Shown here piece after piece: positions 26,081 through 35,041 of a stretch of DNA of 64,000 bases (position 1 is the first letter of the stretch; each line of letters opens with the position of its first letter). Under the pieces are notes generated by a model. The model had not been told where the DNA came from and searched no databases. It saw nothing but the letters and a program-made list of their open reading frames with translations. The DNA is taken from contig JAHHHR010000004.1 in NCBI GenBank assembly GCA_019359245.1, positions 62,001 to 126,000 of the forward strand. Reading direction: 5' to 3'. The position numbers were made by a program, and so were the translations under genes. Origin of the DNA: Nostoc desertorum CM1-VF14 (GTDB lineage Bacteria; Cyanobacteriota; Cyanobacteriia; Cyanobacteriales; Nostocaceae).

Positions 26081-27001
26081 CTACGACACAATACGCGATC
26101 GCTCGTACAAAATTTCCCCCTTAGCCACCTGAAAGTCATTCCCCACCCAAACTAGGGAAACTTGCGAAACCACACCCGCCTCTAGGGTGACGATGGAAAA
26201 ATTACGCAACTTCTCGCCGTCATTTTCCACAATCCTGGGGACACTAGCCGCATTTAAGTAAATTGTCCCCTCTGGACTTCTAAAGATGGGCTTACGCTGC
26301 ACCTTCTTGGTATGGCGTAAATCTCGGTGCATGTGACCAAATGTCACCAGAGGAATAGTTTTACCAGCAGTCAAGGCTTGAGAAATCGCCTCGCCCAAAT
26401 CTGGATCGCCAAAGTCGCCGCCAATTGGGTGCCAGTCTTTGCCGCAGGGGTCTTCGGGGCGATCGCCTAACCCACTAGGCCCATTGTGACCCAAAAATAT
26501 AATTGTCTCGTAAGCGGCGCTTTTAACAGCTTTGAAGATGCGATCGGCGGATTCTTCCAAACTCGTCACACCGTAACGTTCTTTACAGATTTCCGCGAAT
26601 TTCCACTCTGGGCCACCCCAAGTAAAGGGACGACCCCCCACTACAGTTAAATTCCAAGCAGGAAAATCCAACTTACCGTAACCGACATGGGACGAACCTA
26701 ATAAATCGAGTTGTTCCTGTACCCAGTCTTCCTTAGAGCGGTCATAAGGAGCCTTTTTGCGTCCCCATTCGGTGGCGGTGTACCAGGCATCGTGGTTGCC
26801 CATCACGGCTGCTTTGGGAATATCGAGAGATGCGATCGCTCTGACCACTTCCACCGATTCATTGCCAAAATCCCCGACAAACAGCACTAAGTCAACACCC
26901 AAATGCTTGAGTGCAACGCCATCTTCCACTTCCCATTGGTCGTGAATATCTCCAACTACAGCAATTTTGAGGTTTATCGATTGAGTTTTCTGACTGGTCA
27001 T
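26081..27001 (-). CDS. Calcineurin-like metallophosphoesterase (TIGR04168 type)
   Basis: Start chosen at ATG 27001, behind AAGGAAAG; an in-frame start at 27064 would add 21 unconserved residues. About 306 residues with the full metallophosphoesterase set: GDIHDQWE, VGDFGNES, GNHDAW, FLGHNGPSG and FGHMHRD, whose D/H/N residues bind the two metals. It resembles a cyanobacterial and plant family of unknown substrate. It is divergent from nadA across 149 bases. Confidence 0.88.
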   Translation of the reverse strand: MTSQKTQSINLKIAVVGDIHDQWEVEDGVALKHLGVDLVLFVGDFGNESVEVVRAIASLDIPKAAVMGNHDAWYTATEWGRKKAPYDRSKEDWVQEQLDLLGSSHVGYGKLDFPAWNLTVVGGRPFTWGGPEWKFAEICKERYGVTSLEESADRIFKAVKSAAYETIIFLGHNGPSGLGDRPEDPCGKDWHPIGGDFGDPDLGEAISQALTAGKTIPLVTFGHMHRDLRHTKKVQRKPIFRSPEGTIYLNAASVPRIVENDGEKLRNFSIVTLEAGVVSQVSLVWVGNDFQVAKGEILYERSRIVS

Positions 27002-27150
27002 GCCACTTTCCTTGCCGTCTATCTCCAGGATATGAAACTCAGCCCGATTTGGACACAACCCCAAAATATCAACCGTCCACTATTTTTGGTAAAAACTACT
27101 ATAATTGATTCCACAGGACATAAATTTGCAACATAAAGCACCCCTAAACT

Positions 27151-28125
27151 GTGTTTACCACTGCACTAGCTCAACGAGAAAACACCCAACTGGGTGAACT
27201 ACCACTAGATTTGTTTGCCGCGATTCAGAGTCTCAAAAAAGAACTCAACGCCGTTATCCTGGCGCATTATTATCAAGAGCCAGATATTCAGGATATTGCA
27301 GACTTTATTGGGGATTCATTACAACTGGCAAAAGCCGCAGAAAAGACTAATGCGGATGTGATCGTTTTTGCTGGTGTTCACTTCATGGCAGAAACAGCAA
27401 AGATACTTAATCCCGATAAATTAGTACTTTTACCAGATTTGAATGCTGGTTGTTCTTTAGCAGACAGTTGTCCACCAGACGAATTTGCCGCTTTCAAGGC
27501 AGCGCATCCAGATCATCTAGTGGTATCTTACATCAACTGTTCTGCTGATATCAAGGCGATGAGCGATATTATTTGTACTAGTTCCAACGCTGTGAAAATT
27601 GTGCAGCAGATACCGAAAGAACAGCCAATTATTTTTGCCCCAGATCGGAATTTGGGGCGGTATGTCATGGAACAGACTGGACGAGATTTGGTGCTATGGC
27701 AAGGTAGCTGTGTTGTCCATGAAACCTTTTCAGAAAAGAAAATTGTCCAGTTAAAAATTGCCCATCCCGAAGCAGAGGCGATCGCACACCCAGAATGTGA
27801 AAGTAGTGTATTGCGCCACGCCAGCTTTATTGGCTCTACAGCCGCTTTACTCAAGTATTGTCAAAGCAGCCCTACCAAAGAATTTATCGTTGCTACGGAG
27901 CCGGGAATCATTCACCAAATGCAAAAATTAGCTCCTGACAAGCATTTTATTCCTGCACCGCCGATGAATAACTGCGCTTGTAACGAATGTCCCTTTATGC
28001 GGTTAAACACGCTAGAAAAGCTTTACTGGGCAATGAAAAATCGCACTCCCGAAATTACCATGTCAGAGGATATTCGCCTTGCTGCACTGCGACCAATGCA
28101 ACGAATGCTGGAGATGAGCGTGTAA
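27151..28125 (+). CDS. nadA: Quinolinate synthase
   Basis: NadA condenses iminoaspartate and dihydroxyacetone phosphate to quinolinate for NAD synthesis. 324 residues from a GTG start. [20 protein letters not shown] and [12 protein letters not shown] are family hallmarks. Candidate [4Fe-4S] cysteines lie in the three conserved regions [18 protein letters not shown] and [11 protein letters not shown]. No nadB or nadC is adjacent. The downstream 124 bases lead to tRNA-Tyr. Confidence 0.96.
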   Translation: MFTTALAQRENTQLGELPLDLFAAIQSLKKELNAVILAHYYQEPDIQDIADFIGDSLQLAKAAEKTNADVIVFAGVHFMAETAKILNPDKLVLLPDLNAGCSLADSCPPDEFAAFKAAHPDHLVVSYINCSADIKAMSDIICTSSNAVKIVQQIPKEQPIIFAPDRNLGRYVMEQTGRDLVLWQGSCVVHETFSEKKIVQLKIAHPEAEAIAHPECESSVLRHASFIGSTAALLKYCQSSPTKEFIVATEPGIIHQMQKLAPDKHFIPAPPMNNCACNECPFMRLNTLEKLYWAMKNRTPEITMSEDIRLAALRPMQRMLEMSV

Positions 28126-28249
28126 CCAGTATTTTCTATTCCGATGGTAGAGACGTAGTTTTGTTGCGATCTCTACCTGTAAGTTATTTTTTCTAACCAC
28201 TTGCTATTTATAAAAGGTGGTGCTAAGATTTTAAATCGTGAGACAAATC

Positions 28250-28335
28250 GGGTCGGTGTCCGAGTGGTTAATGGAGACGGACTGTAAATCCGTTGGCTAG
28301 CGCCTACGCTGGTTCAAATCCAGCCCGGCCCACCA
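28250..28335 (+). tRNA. tRNA-Tyr (GTA), CCA encoded
   Basis: A class II tRNA. Acceptor GGGTCGG/CCGGCCC with one T-G pair, anticodon stem-loop ACGGACTGTAAATCCGT (anticodon GTA), long variable arm TAGCGCCTACGC, T loop TTCAAAT, discriminator A, then a genomic CCA at 28333-28335. Confidence 0.96.
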
Positions 28336-28422
28336 CTTACGAAGTTATAAGTTATAATGACTGGGTTAAGAGCAAAGCTCCCAGCATTGTAACTTACAAC
28401 TAAAAAACAAAGTTTATGTTTT

Positions 28423-28494
28423 GCCCGTGTGGCTCAGTGGTAGAGCACACCCTTGGTAAGGGTGAGGTCACGAGTTCAATCCTCGTCACGGGCT
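28423..28494 (+). tRNA. tRNA-Thr (GGT)
   Basis: Acceptor GCCCGTG/CACGGGC, D arm GCTC/GAGC, anticodon stem CACCC/GGGTG with loop TTGGTAA (anticodon GGT), T arm CGAGTTCAATCCTCG, discriminator T. It lies 87 bases after tRNA-Tyr, probably in the same transcript. Its 3' 29 bases are partly duplicated at 28673-28701. Confidence 0.95.
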
Positions 28495-28672
28495 TTTTAA
28501 ATTTACAGAACAATCAAGATAAAGTTAAGGGTTTCAGGTTTATAGAGGGATTTGAAGCTGAGAAAACTGATTCCCTTGCTTGATATTTTGACTATGAGTT
28601 GGCTATGAATCCAAAATTTTGGGTATCAAGTGAGTATTGTCCTAGTACAACTCAGATTTTTATTAAAGATGT

Positions 28673-28701
28673 GGTCACGAGTTCAACCTTCGTCATGGGT
28701 T
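28673..28701 (+). repeat. Degenerate copy of the tRNA-Thr 3' end
   Basis: 29 bases beginning GGTCACGAGTTCAACC match 28466-28494 of tRNA-Thr with four differences. The copy overlaps the stop codon and last codons of the convergent endonuclease gene and looks like a relic attachment site. Confidence 0.8.
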
Positions 28702-29363
28702 ATTAACTGTCCTTCTATTTTACCATAAGCTTTTTTAACCCAATACCCTCTAGGTGGCTTTTCTATCCCATAAGCCTTACACCACTTTTCTACAGCCTTA
28801 TCAGACACGCCAAAACCTCTACCAATTTGTGCGGTTGGCTTTTCCCAAACTAGTTTTTCTAGTTCTTCTTTAGATGGTCTTTCAACTTTTCTAGTATGAA
28901 TTCTAGAGTCTGGGTTAAGCTTTCTAGTTGTTAAATCAACGCCAAACTCCTTGTAGGTTCGCTTAGACGCTGCTTCAGTAAAGTCTGTAAAATCCTCCCA
29001 CCAGTAAAACGGTGTAGCTGAATTAGGTATCTGAGTAGTTATGTAGCAACCATCAAAGTTAATTGATGGATAAACAACTTTATCTATGTCAGGAAGATAA
29101 ACCGCATAAAAGTCAAAGTCATTTACTTTGTACTTCTTTTGATGAGTCCCATTTTTATCTACCCAAATAGTTTTATTGACTACTCTGTTATCTCCGGCAT
29201 ATTTAACTTGTATTTTATAAAATCTATCGTCTTTGTAGACAACAAAATCAAAAGGTAAATGTTCACAAACAAGTGGCGTGAGAATTAAGTATCCCTTAAG
29301 GGTAAGATCCGCGATCGCTTTCGTAGCAGCAATATCGCCTTTGTTCTTAGTATGGTGCAGCAA
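28683..29363 (-). CDS. PD-(D/E)XK homing-endonuclease-like protein
   Basis: 226 residues from TTG 29363; no ATG is available near the N-terminus. KGDIAATKAIADLTLKGY, then HLPFDFVVYKDDRFYKIQVKYA, matches the PD-(D/E)XK type found in the Synechocystis group I intron enzyme I-Ssp6803I (D in PFDFVV, Q-x-K in IQVKYA). The C-terminal AQIGRGFGVSDKAVEKWCKA is an HTH-like motif with GIEKPPRGYW, common in cyanobacterial homing-type enzymes. No intron or target copy is adjacent. The last codons lie in the tRNA-Thr-derived repeat, so the gene seems to have arrived with an integration at the tRNA. Confidence 0.82.
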   Translation of the reverse strand: MLHHTKNKGDIAATKAIADLTLKGYLILTPLVCEHLPFDFVVYKDDRFYKIQVKYAGDNRVVNKTIWVDKNGTHQKKYKVNDFDFYAVYLPDIDKVVYPSINFDGCYITTQIPNSATPFYWWEDFTDFTEAASKRTYKEFGVDLTTRKLNPDSRIHTRKVERPSKEELEKLVWEKPTAQIGRGFGVSDKAVEKWCKAYGIEKPPRGYWVKKAYGKIEGQLITHDEG

Positions 29364-29367
29364 GAAC

Positions 29368-29418
29368 GAACCCTCAATCGATTAAATCATCATACCACTT
29401 CACAGTGCTTGAGGGTTC
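29368..29418. repeat. Inverted repeat in the leader of the endonuclease gene
   Basis: GAACCCTCAA (29368-29377) and TTGAGGGTTC (29409-29418), a perfect 10-bp stem with a 31-base loop, just upstream of the TTG start and before tRNA-Arg. The stem includes the only candidate ribosome site (GAGGG). Confidence 0.65.
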
Positions 29419-29432
29419 ATATTAAGTTAAAA

Positions 29433-29505
29433 CGAGCGCGGCAGGGTTCGAACCTGCGACCGATTGCTTAGAAGGCAATTGCTCTATCCACTGAGCTACG
29501 CGCCC
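29433..29505 (-). tRNA. tRNA-Arg (TCT)
   Basis: Acceptor GGGCGCG/CGCGCTC, D arm GCTC/GAGC, anticodon stem-loop TTGCCTTCTAAGCAA (anticodon TCT), T arm GCAGGTTCGAACCCTGC, discriminator G. 73 nt, no encoded CCA. Confidence 0.95.
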
Positions 29506-29862
29506 AAAACAAAACAATGGCTCCCGAAGGAGTCATCTGCACTATTATATCGTGTTCACCTACCAAGAAGCAATCGAAAATTGCAGATTTACTACTAGCA
29601 AGGCTAAGATGCTAGTCGCTAGTTAGTTAATCTACACCGAAAACGAAACAGATGGAGTATTGGTTTAGATATATTGAGTTGTCAAAGGGTTATTTGCCTG
29701 TTAACGCCACCCTCCTATGGGCGGCTACCTTCGGGAAGGATCTGGCGATCGCTAGGTTCATTTCCACAGTATGCTAGGTAATTTCAGCCTTGGCGATACT
29801 GCCAAATGCCATTATATATTCCATATTAAGAGTGCCCCTGTGAGGAGTTATTTGCTAGTGCC
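29506..29862. other. Intergenic region after tRNA-Arg
   Basis: 357 bases without a supported gene. It must hold the tRNA-Arg promoter and that of the gene at 29863. One HIP1-type octamer is seen at about 29745. Confidence 0.5.
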
Positions 29863-30522
29863 ATGTTTATTCTCAAACGGCAGGATGTTGAAATATCAAG
29901 CATTCAGCACCCAAAAAAGGATCAGCAAGTGCCGATCCTCAGTTATCAAGGGCAGACTTTTCGCTTGATTAGTGTCTTCAAAGCTAGTCAAGAAGAAGAA
30001 GCTAGAGCCTTATGGAGAGAATTAACGGATAACCGAGGTAAAGCCTGTGTTTTGCTGGAGGAACCGGAACGCTTTAGCGTTTGGGGTAAAATCCGTTTAG
30101 AGCAGCTAGGTAATGACACAGGTAGTCATGGTAAAACGGGAATTTTAATCCAAGCCAGTATTTTGCTGTTGCAAGGTGTTTCTATCGACATTGAAGAGTT
30201 TTTGGGTACTAGGCAAGCTGCATTATTTGAAAAAGATATTGCAGAGGTATTCAAGCAGAAACAATTTCCCCAAACATCTTCCCTAGAAGCAGTTAAATAT
30301 TTGGTATCTACTAATCCGTTACCAACAGCCAAAATACCTGATTGGCAAGAAAATCATGTAGTTATATTGTTACAAGAACTACATAGATTAGGAAAATCCT
30401 ATTTTGGCAACGCTAATTTTACCAAACAAGTGATTTATAAGCTAGAAGATATGCCAGAAGCCGAGCGAGCGCTATTTCTCACTTGGCTAAATCAATCGCC
30501 ACTGGGTAAACTATGGCAGTAG
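29863..30522 (+). CDS. Conserved cyanobacterial protein (possibly the Npun_F0813 family)
   Basis: 219 residues, soluble, without a known catalytic motif. MFILKRQDVEISSIQHPKKD and EEEARALWRELTDNRGKACV recall a family found only in cyanobacteria, which I associate with the label Npun_F0813 from memory only. The C-terminal third is helical (VVILLQELHRLGKSYFG, EDMPEAERALFLTWLNQ). The downstream membrane protein begins 140 bases later. Function is unknown. Confidence 0.7.
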   Translation: MFILKRQDVEISSIQHPKKDQQVPILSYQGQTFRLISVFKASQEEEARALWRELTDNRGKACVLLEEPERFSVWGKIRLEQLGNDTGSHGKTGILIQASILLLQGVSIDIEEFLGTRQAALFEKDIAEVFKQKQFPQTSSLEAVKYLVSTNPLPTAKIPDWQENHVVILLQELHRLGKSYFGNANFTKQVIYKLEDMPEAERALFLTWLNQSPLGKLWQ

Positions 30523-30662
30523 TATGGAAATTCTTTAACAAAGTTCCTGCCACTGGCACTTACTTTTGGTGTCTGATTGTGTATTTTTTAGCAGACACAC
30601 TACCAGATATACAGTCCTTTAACTCAAAATACTGCCAGAGTGCATCTACATAGTCAAGTCCT

Positions 30663-31514
30663 ATGAATAACTCTTACGAGAATTCTTTCCTTTCTAAATC
30701 CATTTTCACTACTCAGAACATTGTTTTAGCTAATATTGGCTGGGCCGTACTGGCACTGCTATACTTTTTGTTGTTTAGTGCCAAAGTTCCCGGAGCAGAT
30801 GGCATAGAAAGCCGGGCCGAATGGTATGTGATTGGCACAAATATTTTTGAAGCTTTAGCTTATTTGGCTGCCAGTATCTTATGCTTGAGGAACTGGCTGA
30901 GTCCACAAATCGTCAGTGGGCGAAATGTTTGGCTCTTAATTGGCTTAGGCATGCTTTCCTATTTCGTTGGAGGGATCATTTTTGGATACACGGAAATAAT
31001 TTTAAAAGATGAACCGGATGTGTCTATAGGCGATATATTTTTTGTACTTAGTTATCTATTACTTGGCGCAGGCATGATTTTAGCTGTGGCTTCCAGGCGA
31101 ATTAATCTGGAAAAATGGCAGTGGCTAATTGTGTTAGCAATTGCAATGTTTGGTAGTTTGTTAGCATGGTGGATTTCTATGCAACAGGGAACACCCTCAG
31201 AACTGCTAATCGCTATTTTGAATTGGTTTTACGTAGTTAGCGATGTGGTTTTGTTAATTATTGCTACCACTCTGTTGCTAGCCTTTTGGGGGGGAAGAGT
31301 TTCCCAGTCTTGGCGAATGATTGCAGCAGCGGCCTTTTCGCTTTACATTGCAGATATGTGGTTTAAATACGCCCAAGGCCCCAATTATCAAAGTGGGGAA
31401 ATATTAGAAGTATTTTGGGTGTTTAGTGGAGTGTTATTTGGCATGGGCGCTGTCTTAGAATATGACGCATCACTAAGACGAACGCGGCGTACCAGCGGAC
31501 GAAAACGAGCTTAG
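30663..31514 (+). CDS. Conserved multi-pass membrane protein
   Basis: 283 residues with about eight predicted membrane helices: roughly 22-42, 60-80, 90-112, 122-142, 152-172, 184-208, 217-235 and 248-265. The C-terminus is basic (SLRRTRRTSGRKRA) and probably cytoplasmic. I see no enzymatic or transport signature. It is followed within about 20 bases by the HTH protein gene, suggesting an operon. Confidence 0.75.
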   Translation: MNNSYENSFLSKSIFTTQNIVLANIGWAVLALLYFLLFSAKVPGADGIESRAEWYVIGTNIFEALAYLAASILCLRNWLSPQIVSGRNVWLLIGLGMLSYFVGGIIFGYTEIILKDEPDVSIGDIFFVLSYLLLGAGMILAVASRRINLEKWQWLIVLAIAMFGSLLAWWISMQQGTPSELLIAILNWFYVVSDVVLLIIATTLLLAFWGGRVSQSWRMIAAAAFSLYIADMWFKYAQGPNYQSGEILEVFWVFSGVLFGMGAVLEYDASLRRTRRTSGRKRA

Positions 31515-31523
31515 TAAAGATTT

Positions 31524-32540
31524 TTGGTATCTACCGTGAGAAAATTAACAGATTCTGACAAGCAAGAAATTCTTAAGTTATATCGAGAGACTGCCGAAAC
31601 AACCTCAACTTTGGCAGACCGCTATGGTGTGAGCAACTCGACAATTAGTCGCCTGCTCAAAAGCACTTTGCCAGAAGATGAGTATGAATACTTAGTCTCC
31701 TTAAAGCGGGCTGCGAGAACTCCTGAGGGTAGGGCGCAGGTAAGCTACGAGCAGTTACCTTTGCTGACTCAACCAGAGCCTGAGATAGAAGTTCCACCCA
31801 TCGAAACCCCACCTGTGGAAGTACCGAAGGTGGAACCACTACCACGCCGGGTAATTCATGTAGAGGAGCAACTTCACTCAGAAGAAACGCCAGAGTCACT
31901 CGCTGCTAGACGGGTGCGGCGTCGTCCCTCGGCGACGGAAAAACCGAAGCTCCGAGTCACAGAGAAATTAGAAACTCCAGAGCCAAAGCCGCCGGAACCG
32001 GAAATAGTTAGCATTCCCATTCCACCCCTAAAAAATGAGCATCCAGGGGCGGCCGTCATCGCGCAGATGCTGGGCGAAGATTTGCTAGATGAATCAGAGG
32101 ATTTGGATGATTTAGAAGATGATGATTTAGAAGATGATGACTTTGAGGAAGAAGACTATGACGACGATGACCTGGATGACCAAAGGCCGTTAGTCACAAA
32201 ACGAAGACCTGGTGAAGCATCAGTTCAAGTTTTACCTCTGTCGATAGCCAATTTGCCAAAAACTTGTTATTTGGTAATTGACCGTTCTTCGGAATTAATT
32301 ACCCGACCTCTCAAGGACTTTGGTGATTTAGGGCAAATTCCTAATCTGGAAACCCAGCAAAGAACTCTGCCGGTGTTCGATAACCATCGCGTGGCAAAGC
32401 GCTTTTCTACTAAACGCGATCGCGTGATTAAAGTTCCTGATAGTAAAATGCTCCATAAGGCTAGAACTCATTTGCAAGCTAAGGGCATCACCCGACTGCT
32501 GATTGATGGTCAGGTCTATTCTTTGTCTGCGACGGTTTAG
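31524..32540 (+). CDS. HTH protein with acidic linker and conserved C-terminal domain
   Basis: 338 residues if TTG 31524 is used; GTG 31536 (RKLTDSDKQEIL) is an attractive alternative start. The N-terminal 55 residues carry a transposase-like helix-turn-helix (ETTSTLADRYGVSNSTISRL). A Pro/Glu-rich linker and a run of Asp/Glu (about 190-215, DLEDDDLEDDDFEEEDY) follow. The C-terminal domain (PLSIANLPKTCYLVIDRSSE and LHKARTHLQAKGITRLLIDG) is conserved in cyanobacteria. It is probably a DNA-associated regulator rather than a transposase. cutA begins five bases after its stop. Confidence 0.75.
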   Translation: MVSTVRKLTDSDKQEILKLYRETAETTSTLADRYGVSNSTISRLLKSTLPEDEYEYLVSLKRAARTPEGRAQVSYEQLPLLTQPEPEIEVPPIETPPVEVPKVEPLPRRVIHVEEQLHSEETPESLAARRVRRRPSATEKPKLRVTEKLETPEPKPPEPEIVSIPIPPLKNEHPGAAVIAQMLGEDLLDESEDLDDLEDDDLEDDDFEEEDYDDDDLDDQRPLVTKRRPGEASVQVLPLSIANLPKTCYLVIDRSSELITRPLKDFGDLGQIPNLETQQRTLPVFDNHRVAKRFSTKRDRVIKVPDSKMLHKARTHLQAKGITRLLIDGQVYSLSATV

Positions 32541-32545
32541 AGGTT

Positions 32546-32878
32546 ATGGAGACACTTGCTGGCTATGGTGTGGTATTGGTGACAGCTAGCAATATGCAGG
32601 AGGCAGAAGCAATTGCAAATGCCCTTGTGTCAGCTAAACTCGCTGCTTGTGTGAGTCTGTTACCAATTCATTCAATTTATACCTGGCAAGGGGAACTGTA
32701 TAAAGAGCAAGAATGGCAATTACTCATTAAAACTGATTTGGCGCAATTTCCTACTTTGGAAGCCAAAATTAGGGAACTGCACTCTTATGAAGTGCCAGAA
32801 ATTATTGCTTTACCAATTGTTGCCGGTTCTCAAGCCTACTTGCAGTGGATTTCTCAACAAGTTAAAGCTAAAGAGTGA
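32546..32878 (+). CDS. cutA: Divalent-cation tolerance protein CutA
   Basis: 110 residues, the normal size for CutA1, a trimeric ferredoxin-like protein linked to copper tolerance. VLVTASNMQEAEAIANALV, KLAACVSLLPIHSIYTWQGE, EWQLLIKTDLAQFPTLEAKI and HSYEVPEIIALPI are all in place. It probably shares a transcript with the upstream HTH gene. Confidence 0.95.
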   Translation: METLAGYGVVLVTASNMQEAEAIANALVSAKLAACVSLLPIHSIYTWQGELYKEQEWQLLIKTDLAQFPTLEAKIRELHSYEVPEIIALPIVAGSQAYLQWISQQVKAKE

Positions 32879-32927
32879 AGATTTAGGATTTTCATAATTC
32901 CTCACTCTTTACTTTTAACTAATAACT

Positions 32928-33869
32928 CTAAGCGTAAACAGCCCTTGCAAAACGTTCTGCCAAGTAAATAATGTCCTGTTTACGAGCAATTTGGTTCATC
33001 CATTGTTTGGGAATATTTTCCACGCCGTAGTAAATTCCCGCTAACCCACCGGTGACGGCGGCGGTAGTATCTGTATCTCCGCCTAAGTTGACAGCTTTCA
33101 ACACCGCCTCAGAATAAGACGAGCTATTTAGTAAACACCACAGGGATGATTCTAAGGTATCAATCACATAGCCACCAGAATTAATCTCTTCCACTGGTAG
33201 CTTTGCAATCTCACCACTAAAAATTCTGCCAAAATGGGGCTTCTCTAACAAAAATTCTCGGACAGAATAAATTGTTTGGATATCTTGCAGTGCTTGTAAA
33301 TAAGCTGTCTGAAGGTCAGCCCCTTCCAAGAGCGCCACTGCAATACTAATATAAATGCCACAGGCCATTTGCGATCGCGCGTGAGCATGAGTAATTGCCG
33401 AAACATCATGTACCCGCGCCAGCAATTCACCTAAAGTGAAGTTTCTATGACAATAAGCCATCGGCAAGATTCTCATCAACGAACCGTTGCCATTACTATT
33501 TTCAACCTTCCCACCCGCCTGATGGGGAACAACTCCCTGTTTCAGGCGCATAATTGCTGTGTGGGTAGTTTGACCAATATCAAAAACATCGCCACGGGGA
33601 GTCCAGTAAGCCTCCTTGTACCAGCGCCAGAAGGAATTGGCTATAGCATCCAAGGAATACCCTCTACAAAGGCATTCCGCCAAGCAAAAGCTTAAGGAAC
33701 TATCATCTGACCAAGTTCCTGGTGGTTGATTCCATGTGCCATAACCCTGCATCGTTGTCACTGGAGATTTTACTCGTTCAGCGCGGCTAGTAAACTCCAC
33801 CGGCACACCCAACGCATCACCGACACATAAACCCATCAAACCAGACAACGTTTTTGTAGCGGTTAGCAT
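32928..33869 (-). CDS. ADP-ribosylglycohydrolase-family protein
   Basis: 313 residues of the DraG/ARH fold. Metal-binding motifs are GDALGVPVEF at the N-terminus, TWSDDSSLSF, and GGDTDTTAAVTGGLAGIYYG near the C-terminus. Family members remove ADP-ribose from proteins or nucleic acids; in other bacteria DraG reactivates nitrogenase reductase. No ADP-ribosyltransferase is adjacent, so the substrate is open. It converges with cutA. Confidence 0.92.
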   Translation of the reverse strand: MLTATKTLSGLMGLCVGDALGVPVEFTSRAERVKSPVTTMQGYGTWNQPPGTWSDDSSLSFCLAECLCRGYSLDAIANSFWRWYKEAYWTPRGDVFDIGQTTHTAIMRLKQGVVPHQAGGKVENSNGNGSLMRILPMAYCHRNFTLGELLARVHDVSAITHAHARSQMACGIYISIAVALLEGADLQTAYLQALQDIQTIYSVREFLLEKPHFGRIFSGEIAKLPVEEINSGGYVIDTLESSLWCLLNSSSYSEAVLKAVNLGGDTDTTAAVTGGLAGIYYGVENIPKQWMNQIARKQDIIYLAERFARAVYA

Positions 33870-34262
33870 TATTCAATCTCCATAAGAATTGCTCAAAATT
33901 AACTTTATAGATTCCCTCTATAGCTTGTTGCAATGGATGCTACAGCCTACTTCTCATCATCTGTGAAAAGCTCGGCAAAAAATTGTTAATCGGGTATTTT
34001 ATTTACCATTTTCCGACTTAGTTTTAGTTCCAAATATTGTGCCAGTTTTAAAAGCGTCTATTTTTGGAACAAAGAACCTAGATGAGAAGACATTGAATGT
34101 AATTATAACAGCTTATTTATGATTTTCCGGGATAGTTAACCTGTAAAACTCATGCATCAATAGCAACGCTAGACTAATAAAATCTGGAAAATATTTGGAA
34201 CATTCTCATATAACTTTCGACTTGAAATATACAAGTAAAAAATACAAAATTTGGTAAAAAAT
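33870..34262. other. Divergent intergenic region before the exported protein gene
   Basis: About 390 AT-rich bases. No gene or confident motif was seen; it holds promoters for the two divergent neighbours. Confidence 0.5.
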
Positions 34263-34802
34263 ATGAAGCGTTTACACAAGTCTTTCATGACAATTTTTGC
34301 ATTGTCTTCTTTAGTAATTGCTCCTCTTGTTCTATCAGCTAATCAAGCTTCTGCTGAAACCAAAAAAGGTACTGATGCTAGCTATGTTGGTGCTGGTGTT
34401 GCAGGTGGCGTTACCAGTGGCGGACAAGGTATCAACGATGATGCAACATTTGGTGGTAATGTCACAGGTCGCGTGAAATTAGGAACTACGCCATTTTCTG
34501 CACGCGGTAATGTCCTTTGGAGTGATAAGACAAGTGCCATTATCCCAGAGCTTTCTGTGGATGTGCCTATCGCTAATAGAACTAATGCCTATTTAACTGG
34601 TGGTTATTCTTTTGTAGAAAAAGATGGCTCATCAACTCCGATAGGTAACAAAGATTCAGTAGTGGTAGGTGCTGGTGTTGAATCGGAAGTTGCTAACAAT
34701 TTCCTCGTCTACACTAACGCCAAGGTAGGAATTGGTGCTTACCAAAATAGCGATACTCCTGCTGTTACTATCAATGGTGGTTTAGGCTATCGCTTCAAAT
34801 AA
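34263..34802 (+). CDS. Small exported beta-barrel-like protein
   Basis: From ATG 34263 there are 179 residues. A Sec signal peptide is clear: MKRLHKSF, a hydrophobic core IFALSSLVIAPLVL, then a cleavage site after NQASA. The mature part alternates polar and hydrophobic residues in about eight strands (TPFSARGNVLWS, NAYLTGGYSFVEK, NFLVYTNAKVGIGAY) and ends GGLGYRFK with a C-terminal aromatic, like small outer-membrane barrels. No specific family can be named. It lies alone between the glycohydrolase and sir. Confidence 0.8.
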   Translation: MKRLHKSFMTIFALSSLVIAPLVLSANQASAETKKGTDASYVGAGVAGGVTSGGQGINDDATFGGNVTGRVKLGTTPFSARGNVLWSDKTSAIIPELSVDVPIANRTNAYLTGGYSFVEKDGSSTPIGNKDSVVVGAGVESEVANNFLVYTNAKVGIGAYQNSDTPAVTINGGLGYRFK

Positions 34803-35041
34803 ATGATTATTGAGTCCTCAGTCAGTTTATACTTTACTTAAGTACTCAGGACTCAGCACTTAAAACTCACTACTTCAAAAAGCTGGTTTTGTTAAGTATT
34901 ACATCACTGACAAAGCCTGCTTTTGTCGTGGTAAAATTAAATCATTCCTCATTATTCCGGCCGGATTACCGGGGATCAAATAGCCGAAGGGTGCTGATTC
35001 GGCGTCTACTAATGCTTTATTGAGAATACTATACAAGTCTA

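Noticed and set aside
21253..26095. Absence of GCGATCGC octamers as proof that the PIN/ATPase operon was transferred
   Set aside because: I see no HIP1 octamer across these 4.8 kb, but an even longer gap (about 3.1-11.7 kb) covers ordinary-looking genes such as the histidine kinase, so the signal is not diagnostic.
31536..31700. Transposase gene suggested by the HTH of the 31524 protein
   Set aside because: The rest of the protein has an acidic linker and a conserved cyanobacterial domain, with no DDE or other catalytic region and no terminal repeats.
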